From: Muribaculaceae bacterium
Lineage (GTDB): Bacteria; Bacteroidota; Bacteroidia; Bacteroidales; Muribaculaceae
Reading direction: 5' to 3'
Length of the DNA: 10,828 nucleotides
Assembly (NCBI GenBank): GCA_009775225.1
Contig: VSPE01000058.1
Coordinates: 1-10,828, forward strand
Part shown: positions 5,674 through 10,828 of the stretch, piece by piece
Layout: each line of letters starts with the position of its first letter
Numbering within the stretch: the first letter of the stretch is position 1
Program-made: the position numbers and the translations under genes
The notes under the pieces: model-generated
Seen by the model: only the letters and a program-made list of their open reading frames with translations
What the model was told of the DNA's origin: nothing
The model's database searches: none

Positions 5674-6890
5674 CGGTCGAACCAATGCTTTGAGGCGAGG
5701 ACGCTGTCGACACGCTCGGATACTGCCATGCGGTTCCAGTCGTTGCGGTTTGCCAAAATCAGATAGAAAACATCGTGTTCGGGATAGTATGCCTCATATA
5801 CTCCAAAGCCACCGTTCTGCGAGCTGTGGAAGACTTTGTAAGGCTTAGCATCGCGCGTTTGTGTGAAAATGCCCATGGCGTATCCCACACCCGGTATTCC
5901 GGTGCTTATGATTGTGGTATTGAGGTCGCGGACGGTCATTTCGGGCACAATCTCGCCGTTCTGAAGCCGCTTGACCCACAAGGCGAACTCCCGCGGTGTT
6001 GTGTAAACGCCGTTATCGGCGCGGCAGAGGAAGAACTCGGCTTCACCATAGTCGAACTCGTCCCAGCGTCCGTCGGGGCTGCGGAACACACCGGGCTTTG
6101 CGGCATCTTTTGCGGGGCGGTAGGCGTGCGCCATACGCGGGTGTGTGAGTGTTGCCGACACATAGCGAGTCTCTCTCAGACCGGCAGGTCTGATTATATT
6201 TGCCTGCATCCATTTTTCGAAAGCGGTGTCGGTAACCTGCTCAATAATGGTTGCGAGGAGCTTGTAGGGCGCGTCGGCGTATACGAACTTCGAGCCCGGC
6301 TCATAATTCAGCGAATCGAGCGAGCGGTATATGCTGATTTGCTCCTGCTCGCGGCCGTAGCGCACGAAGTCGGGAGCCTTGGCGAAGGCGGAGCGGTGCT
6401 TGCGGAGGAATATATCCCACTGGTCGTCAGTTCTCGGGCGACCGTCGCCGAGACCTGTCGTGTGCGACAATATGTGTCGGAGTTTTATTTTTCCGAACAC
6501 ATCAGGGTTGAAGTCGGGAAAGAACTTGCTCATGGGGTCGTCGAGGCTCAGACGGCCCTGTGCTGCGAGCCTCAGCAAGCCTATTGCCGTGAAGGTCTTC
6601 GAAGCCGACGCCACATTTAGAAGTGTGCTGTCGGTCATGGCGAGGTTGCTGTCGAGGCGGGCCATGCCGAAGGCTCTGTTATAATATATGCTGTCGCCGC
6701 GCCGCACCATAACGACGGCGCCGGGAGCCTTGCTGTCGGGGAAAAGGGTTCCGAATATGCTGTCGAGCGGAGCGCTCAGCTCTGTTATGACTGATGTAGT
6801 CACGTGCGAAGCGTTGCGGCACGAAACCATGTAGGCCACCGAAACAGCGGCGACGCAGCAAAGAGCGGCAAGGAATTTACGCAGTGACAT
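5670..6890 (-). CDS. Serine hydrolase, beta-lactamase/PBP-like (PF00144 type), second of a tandem pair
   Basis: A 406-residue member of the class C beta-lactamase / low-molecular-weight PBP / esterase superfamily. The N-terminal hydrophobic segment (about 6-23) ends in MVSC24, an imperfect lipobox, so the protein is probably exported and perhaps a lipoprotein. The nucleophile motif S-x-x-K is S95-A-S-K98. The second motif, normally Y-x-N, reads Y204-A-D206, with Asp replacing Asn. The third motif region is HSSQNGGF (355-362), with His in the place of KTG. It is clearly paralogous to the gene just upstream: both share RPxT, YGREXE, KPGVFRS-DGRW and SRAD/CRAD-type segments. The gap to that gene is 4 nt, and the stop overlaps the GT2 start. 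Likely activities are peptidase, esterase or transacylase in the periplasm. A true antibiotic-inactivating beta-lactamase is unlikely, and the substrate is unknown. Confidence 0.9.
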   Translation of the reverse strand: MSLRKFLAALCCVAAVSVAYMVSCRNASHVTTSVITELSAPLDSIFGTLFPDSKAPGAVVMVRRGDSIYYNRAFGMARLDSNLAMTDSTLLNVASASKTFTAIGLLRLAAQGRLSLDDPMSKFFPDFNPDVFGKIKLRHILSHTTGLGDGRPRTDDQWDIFLRKHRSAFAKAPDFVRYGREQEQISIYRSLDSLNYEPGSKFVYADAPYKLLATIIEQVTDTAFEKWMQANIIRPAGLRETRYVSATLTHPRMAHAYRPAKDAAKPGVFRSPDGRWDEFDYGEAEFFLCRADNGVYTTPREFALWVKRLQNGEIVPEMTVRDLNTTIISTGIPGVGYAMGIFTQTRDAKPYKVFHSSQNGGFGVYEAYYPEHDVFYLILANRNDWNRMAVSERVDSVLASKHWFDR

Positions 6891-6894
6891 TGGC

Positions 6895-8091
6895 TCAGAT
6901 TAAACGGTGGTGATGCAGAATATCCTCGAGTTTATCGCTCATCTCCTTTCTATCCCAGTCGTTGCGGTTCGACAAAATGACGTAGGAGGTTCCCGTTTCG
7001 GGGAAAAGCGATTCAATAGCTACGAAGCCTCCGTGAGCGCTTCGCTTATACAGCTTCAGCGGTTTTCCGGGTTTCTGTACCACATATAAGCCCATGTTAT
7101 AGCTCACCCCCGGGAAGCTTGTAGGCACGAGAGGTCTCTCAAGCTCCTGCACGGCGTCGGGAGTGAGAAGCACATCGGAAAGAAAAATGCTCTGCCAGCG
7201 CGAGAAGTCGATTGCCGACATGTACAGGCCTCTGTCGGCCCGGCTAAGGAAGTATTTCGCCTCCCCGAGGTCATATTCTTCCCAGCGGCCGTCGGCACTG
7301 CGGAAAACGCCGGGCTTCGGCGCCCCTTCGGCAAGGCGGTAGGAGTGTACGTTTTCGAGTATTTCGCTGTCGGGTGTTATGAACGTCGCCGACAAAAGGC
7401 CTGCCGGCTCGAAAATATCGTCGTACATGAAGGTCTCGAAGTTCTTACCGGAAGCCTGCTCTATTACAGACGTAAGTAGCATATAGGGCGGGTTCTGCTT
7501 CTCGAACGCTGTGCCCGGAGTGAAGCTGAGAGAGTCGACCTGCCTGAGATATGCCGTAAGCTCGTCCTCGCGGCCATATATAAGGAAGTCGCTGTTGTTG
7601 CCGAATACCGATTTAATATTTGCTGTATACGAACGCCATTCCTCGGGAGTAGTCGGACGCCTGTCCGGGATACCTGAAGTCTGCGTGAGCATGTGCCTAA
7701 GCGTGACGGAGCCGAACACATCCTCGGGAAGCATGGGGAAGTATTTTGTGATAGCATCGTCGAGCGAGAGCTTACCCTCGAGCTGCAGCTTGAGAATAGC
7801 CACGGCAGTAAATCTCTTTGTGGACGATGCAAGGCACATCATGGTAGAAGGGCGCATGGGCTTGCCTGTGGCAAGATTGCACAAACCGAAAGAGCGCTCG
7901 TAGACAATCGAGTCGCCACGACTTACGATGAGCGTCGCCCCCGGCTCACCATTGGCAAAGACGGTACTCATAAGCGAATCGAGCGACTCGGTGAGAGGGT
8001 CACCGACACGCCGACACGAGCCAAGGCTACAGGCACAAAAAAAAGCCGCAAAAAGGATGACGGCATAAAACAGATTGGTATTCCTTTCCAT
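6895..8091 (-). CDS. Serine hydrolase lipoprotein, beta-lactamase/PBP-like, first gene of the operon
   Basis: A 398-residue paralogue of the next gene, in the same superfamily. The signal is a lipoprotein signal peptide ending in the good lipobox LGSC26 (SLGSCRR), so it should be anchored to the envelope by Cys26. The nucleophile motif S-x-x-K is S89-S-T-K92. At the Y-x-N position the sequence is K198-Q-N200: the Tyr is lost and the Asn kept, the reverse of its neighbour. The third motif region reads K349-R-S-A-H-G-G. HMLTQTSGIP (133-142) and KPGVFRSADGRWEE are typical of the pair. A T8 run within the signal peptide (codons 16-19) is a possible slip site. It is the first gene of a four-gene operon, transcribed from a promoter so close that the mRNA has almost no leader. 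Missing Tyr means catalysis may be altered or lost. Confidence 0.9.
   Translation of the reverse strand: MERNTNLFYAVILFAAFFCACSLGSCRRVGDPLTESLDSLMSTVFANGEPGATLIVSRGDSIVYERSFGLCNLATGKPMRPSTMMCLASSTKRFTAVAILKLQLEGKLSLDDAITKYFPMLPEDVFGSVTLRHMLTQTSGIPDRRPTTPEEWRSYTANIKSVFGNNSDFLIYGREDELTAYLRQVDSLSFTPGTAFEKQNPPYMLLTSVIEQASGKNFETFMYDDIFEPAGLLSATFITPDSEILENVHSYRLAEGAPKPGVFRSADGRWEEYDLGEAKYFLSRADRGLYMSAIDFSRWQSIFLSDVLLTPDAVQELERPLVPTSFPGVSYNMGLYVVQKPGKPLKLYKRSAHGGFVAIESLFPETGTSYVILSNRNDWDRKEMSDKLEDILHHHRLI
8037..8044 (-). repeat. T8 homopolymer (coding strand) in a lipoprotein signal peptide
   Basis: Eight T on the coding strand fall in the signal-peptide core of the first serine hydrolase (Ala-Phe-Phe-Cys, codons 16-19). 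A one-base length change would shift the frame before the mature protein. A T5 run lies just upstream in the same signal sequence. Confidence 0.5.
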
Positions 8092-8098
8092 TGCGGTG

Positions 8099-8128
8099 CA
8101 AAATTATACAAAAAACATCGCAATGCAA
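8099..8128 (-). promoter_or_regulatory. Promoter of the hydrolase-glycosyltransferase operon, giving a nearly leaderless mRNA
   Basis: On the minus strand TTG (8128-8126) and TAATTTTG (8106-8099) match the -33 and TAnnTTTG -7 boxes with a 19-bp spacer. Only seven bases (CACCGCA) separate the -7 box from the ATG at 8091. Starts in this promoter class lie about 3-7 bases after the box, leaving a leader of 0-5 nt and no room for a ribosome binding site. Confidence 0.82.
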
Positions 8129-8139
8129 GGCATCTGCCA

Positions 8140-8151
8140 ACGGTTAACCGT
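8140..8151. promoter_or_regulatory. Perfect 12-bp palindrome, candidate operator
   Basis: ACGGTT|AACCGT is a perfect 12-bp inverted repeat without spacer. It lies 11 bp upstream of the operon's -33 element, centred near -50 relative to the predicted start. A dimeric transcription factor bound here would be well placed to activate or repress. No regulator gene is nearby, so the binding protein is unknown. A shorter palindrome, ACAATTGT, is at 8171-8178. Confidence 0.45.
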
Positions 8152-8192
8152 AACTTATCCGTTTTGTAGCACAATTGTAAACTGCGGCGGAG

Positions 8193-9071
8193 TCAGAATG
8201 TGCAAACGAGGCTGAAACCGGCAGTGCCGTGCCCTATCATGGGGGTGAGCGAGGATGTGACGGCCGGGCGTTTCCTGCCGGCGATGCCGAGGCGGCGAGT
8301 GTCGCTGTGGCCGAAGTAGCCCACGACTTCGTTGACGGGGTCGATGAGGAAAGCCACTATATTGCCGATTACGGGCGAGCCGAAGAGGCGGTATCCGTCG
8401 GCAACGATATTGCGTTTGAGTTTGTAAAACAGCTCGCCTATGACACATCCTACAAGCGGCGTTACGAATATATCCTGAATGGATGGTCGCTCCATGCAGG
8501 CTTCGATGCCGAATTCCCAGCCAACGGTGGAAATGAGCGCGGAGTAGAGAAGGCTCTGATAGAAATTGAACCCGCACGAGCGCGCGCTCATGAAGTAGAC
8601 GGCACCGGCGTAGGGGTGCAGCACGTAGTTGAAGATAACGTTGTCGTGGTCCCACTCGGGGCCGCGCCTGAACACATTGCTCACCCAGCGCTTTGCGGGC
8701 GGGTCTTTCTGTAGGTTGGCACGGTTCCATGAGGTGGCGTCTTCGGGGAGGCACTCAAGCACGACGAGAGTGCCTACGTATGCGCCCACGAGTATGCCTG
8801 TATTGACCCATAGGCGGGGCCAGTTGTATGACTTTGCAGTGCGCGAATAAGGCAGCTCGTAGATAGAAATCCGCGCCGGCCGGGCGCGTAAAGGCCGCAT
8901 GGCCTCAATAGGGGCGATGTCGATGCTGTCGGGCGGGGTCATGACGGGCGTTTCCACAATCGTCGCCACGGCCACATCTTCCACCGCCATTACAGGCACA
9001 GGCGTTTCCGTCGCACCGAGGGCGGGCGCCGCGCAGGCAAGGATAGCCGATATGAATATACGAAATAGCAT
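8193..9071 (-). CDS. DUF3943 domain-containing exported protein
   Basis: A 292-residue protein with a standard signal peptide (about 1-20, cleavage after ALGA20). A Pro/Thr/Val-rich low-complexity stretch (21-57) links to the folded part. One hydrophobic segment, about 91-107 (TGILVGAYVGTLVVLEC), could span a membrane or be buried. The DUF3943 core follows (about 137-222), with recognisable landmarks: W..D.V.FNYVLHPYAG (140-156), the AR.CG.NFYQS segment (163-173), WEFGIE.CMERPS.QD (185-200), TPLVG (204-208) and GE at 212-213. The family is common in Bacteroidota and related Gram-negatives and has no established function; an outer-membrane or periplasmic place is inferred. The gene starts 89 bases after nadB, with no clear terminator and only a weak promoter match between them, so co-transcription with nadB is possible. 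About 100 bases separate its stop from the next operon. Confidence 0.85.
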   Translation of the reverse strand: MLFRIFISAILACAAPALGATETPVPVMAVEDVAVATIVETPVMTPPDSIDIAPIEAMRPLRARPARISIYELPYSRTAKSYNWPRLWVNTGILVGAYVGTLVVLECLPEDATSWNRANLQKDPPAKRWVSNVFRRGPEWDHDNVIFNYVLHPYAGAVYFMSARSCGFNFYQSLLYSALISTVGWEFGIEACMERPSIQDIFVTPLVGCVIGELFYKLKRNIVADGYRLFGSPVIGNIVAFLIDPVNEVVGYFGHSDTRRLGIAGRKRPAVTSSLTPMIGHGTAGFSLVCTF

Positions 9072-9160
9072 AAGTGCGGGATGAAAGTTGAAACATTATA
9101 GTATTACAACAATCAATCCAGCACTTGGTGCGGTGGGTCGGTACGAAAAAAACTGTCCGT

Positions 9161-10741
9161 CTATTCTTCTCTTTTTACCGGCGGGTAGTCGATAGTATAG
9201 TGCAGGCCTCGCGATTCGCGGCGCTCTTTGGCCTGGCGCATGATGAGATAGCCTACATTTATTATATTGCGCAGCTCGCATATTTGCCTCGAAGCCTTCG
9301 AGCACTTGAAGAGGCGCTCGGTCTCCTCGTAGAGTATGTCGAGACGGTTCCAGGCTCGGTCGAGGCGGAGGTTGGAGCGCACAATGCCCACGTAGGTGCC
9401 CATAATCTGGTTTACCTCGCGTATGCTCTGTGTGATAAGCACCATTTCTTCGTTGTGGCTCGTACCCTCGTCGTTCCAGTCGGGCACATCCTCGCGCAGA
9501 CTCAGACCGGGCAGTTCGGCGGAGGCATGGCTTGCAGCGGCGTCGGCATATACCACCGCCTCTATGAGCGAATTGGAAGCCAGACGGTTGCCGCCATGCA
9601 GGCCTGTGCAGGAACACTCACCGAGAGCGTAGAGGCGCCTGATGCTGGACTCTCCGTTGAGGTCAACGCGTATGCCTCCGCAGAGATAGTGGGCGGCGGG
9701 CGCTACCGGGATATAGTCTTTTGTGATGTCGATGCCGAGCGAGAGGCACTTGCGGTAAATGTTGGGGAAATGTCGACGGGTCTCCTCCGGGTCTTTGTGT
9801 GTCACGTCGAGATACACGTGGTCGTCGCCGTGAAGCTTCATCTCGGAGTCGATAGCACGGGCCACTATATCTCGCGGCGCAAGGGAGAGGCGCGGGTCGT
9901 ATTTGTGCATGAATTCCTCGCCTTTGAGGTTGCGGAGCACTGCCCCGTAGCCTCGCATGGCTTCGGTGATGAGGAAGGAGGGACGGTCGCCGGGGTGGAA
10001 GAGCGCCGTGGGGTGGAACTGGATGAACTCCATGTCGGCAACGGTGCCTTTGGCGCGGTAGACCATTGCAATGCCGTCGCCGGTGGCAACGAGGGGATTT
10101 GTGGTGGTCTGGTAGACTGCGCCTACGCCGCCGGTGGCCATTACGGTGATTTTGGCGAGGAAGGTGTCGACTTCTCCTCGGGCGATGTCGAGCACGTATG
10201 CTCCGTAGCAGGTGATGTCGGGAGTTCGCCTGTTCACTATTTTGCCCAGGTGATGCTGGGTTATTATTTCTATAGCGAAGTGGTTTTCGTACACATCGAT
10301 GTTGGAGCTTCCCTTCACAGCCTTAATAAGGCTTTCCTGTATCTCGAAGCCGGTGTTGTCGGCGTGGTGCAGTATGCGGAACTCGCTGTGACCGCCCTCG
10401 CGGTGAAGGTCGAAAGAGCCGTCTTCGCGGCGGTCGAAGTCGACACCCCACTCCAGCAGCTGCCTGATTTGCGCGGGTGCCTCCCGCACAACTTTCTCTA
10501 CGGCCTTTGGGTCGCTGAGCCAGTCGCCGGCTACCATAGTGTCGTGGATGTGCTTTTCGAAGTCGTCGACCGACAAGTCGGTGACCGAAGCCACACCACC
10601 TTGGGCTAGCGCCGTATTTGCCTCATCGAGTGTAGTCTTGCAGACCAAGGCCACACGCGCGCCCTTTTCCGCCACTTTGAGTGCGAAGCTCATGCCGGCG
10701 ATGCCCGAGCCTATCACAAGATAATCATACGTGTATCTCAT
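9161..10741 (-). CDS. nadB: L-aspartate oxidase (first step of de novo NAD synthesis)
   Basis: NadB oxidises L-aspartate to iminoaspartate with FAD; quinolinate synthase (NadA) then condenses it with dihydroxyacetone phosphate. From the ATG at 10741 the protein has 526 residues. The FAD dinucleotide motif is GSGIAG (11-16). Other landmarks are the TREGGHS-like substrate loop HREGGHS (113-119), FHPT (242-245), PRDIVAR (289-295), AHYLCGG (350-356), and the second FAD segment LYALGECSCTGLHGGNRLASNSL (from 370). The residues expected for catalysis and substrate binding in E. coli NadB (Glu in REGGHS, His243, Arg290, His351, Arg386) all appear. It ends in SRGLHYTIDYP, as usual in the family. An in-frame ATG 11 codons upstream (10774) is possible, but it adds a segment the family usually lacks. 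nadA and nadC are not in the window. The enzyme is cytoplasmic. A T7 run follows the stop but has no hairpin. Confidence 0.98.
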   Translation of the reverse strand: MRYTYDYLVIGSGIAGMSFALKVAEKGARVALVCKTTLDEANTALAQGGVASVTDLSVDDFEKHIHDTMVAGDWLSDPKAVEKVVREAPAQIRQLLEWGVDFDRREDGSFDLHREGGHSEFRILHHADNTGFEIQESLIKAVKGSSNIDVYENHFAIEIITQHHLGKIVNRRTPDITCYGAYVLDIARGEVDTFLAKITVMATGGVGAVYQTTTNPLVATGDGIAMVYRAKGTVADMEFIQFHPTALFHPGDRPSFLITEAMRGYGAVLRNLKGEEFMHKYDPRLSLAPRDIVARAIDSEMKLHGDDHVYLDVTHKDPEETRRHFPNIYRKCLSLGIDITKDYIPVAPAAHYLCGGIRVDLNGESSIRRLYALGECSCTGLHGGNRLASNSLIEAVVYADAAASHASAELPGLSLREDVPDWNDEGTSHNEEMVLITQSIREVNQIMGTYVGIVRSNLRLDRAWNRLDILYEETERLFKCSKASRQICELRNIINVGYLIMRQAKERRESRGLHYTIDYPPVKREE

Positions 10742-10745
10742 CTGT

Positions 10746-10800
10746 GTGAATTTTAGAGGTTGTTTAATAATCATTGTTAAGGACAGGGTGGTGAATTTTA
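10746..10800. repeat. 10-bp direct repeat around the nadB start
   Basis: GTGAATTTTA occurs at 10746-10755 and again at 10791-10800 (45-bp period). A second short repeat, GTTAAGG, occurs at 10776-10782 and 10802-10808. The first copy lies just upstream of the chosen nadB ATG, the other upstream of the alternative ATG. Paired repeats in an upstream region may be regulator sites or chance in AT-rich DNA. No TAnnTTTG box is visible before the window ends. Confidence 0.3.
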
Positions 10801-10828
10801 TGTTAAGGTGCAGTTTACGAGGAGGGAG

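Noticed and set aside
5670..8091. Calling the two hydrolases antibiotic-resistance beta-lactamases
   Set aside because: The superfamily includes many esterases and peptidases. The Y-x-N and KTG motifs are altered, and nothing nearby suggests resistance.
9144..9160. T7 run just after the nadB stop as an intrinsic terminator
   Set aside because: No hairpin precedes the T-run on the minus strand, so it does not meet the standard for an intrinsic terminator.
9072..9160. A promoter for the DUF3943 gene
   Set aside because: The best -7 candidate (CAACTTTC on the minus strand) differs from TAnnTTTG at two key bases and lacks a properly spaced -33 box.
9125..10609. A 494-codon open frame on the plus strand opposite nadB
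   Set aside because: It is also codon-aligned with the clear nadB gene. The translation has no family features.

Overview
The window looks like chromosomal DNA from a member of the Bacteroidota, most likely the order Bacteroidales. The evidence is three perfect TAnnTTTG (-7) promoter boxes, two of them with a -33 TTG/TTTG at 19-20 bp; an rpsA leader that is AT-rich and has no Shine-Dalgarno; a 594-residue ribosomal protein S1 with a long Lys/Ala/Pro-rich tail; and a NadB and a DUF3943 protein typical of the group. A family such as Muribaculaceae is possible but is only a guess. There is no rRNA, tRNA, CRISPR array, insertion sequence or phage gene. Coding is dense, and no gap exceeds 200 bases.

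Layout from left to right. Bases 1-168 are non-coding and hold a perfect hairpin at 41-60. A small cysteine-rich TSCPD-domain protein (169-429, minus) follows rpsA (500-2284, minus), with a strong hairpin-plus-U-tract terminator between them. A divergent promoter region (2285-2480) serves rpsA to the left and a lone plus-strand EamA/DMT transporter (2481-3353) to the right. The transporter converges on a small cytoplasmic thioredoxin-like protein with a CPHC active site (3369-3668, minus).

The most distinctive part is a four-gene minus-strand operon at 8091-3758. It encodes two tandemly duplicated serine-hydrolase (beta-lactamase/PBP-like) envelope proteins, a GT-A family 2 glycosyltransferase and a GT-B family 4-like glycosyltransferase. 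The junctions are a 4-nt gap, a 4-nt ATGA overlap and a 1-nt TGATG overlap, so the four proteins are probably co-expressed and may act on one cell-envelope glycan or glycolipid. The operon promoter lies so close to the first ATG that the mRNA should be almost leaderless. A perfect 12-bp palindrome sits just upstream of the -33 box. The two hydrolases deviate at different positions of the catalytic Y-x-N motif, and two genes carry 8-9 base homopolymers that could slip.

To the right are a secreted DUF3943 protein (8193-9071, minus) and L-aspartate oxidase NadB (9161-10741, minus), the first enzyme of de novo NAD synthesis. The window ends just upstream of nadB. The housekeeping genes (rpsA, nadB) are ordinary. 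The hydrolase/glycosyltransferase operon is the best candidate for an undescribed system, though its function cannot be read from sequence alone.
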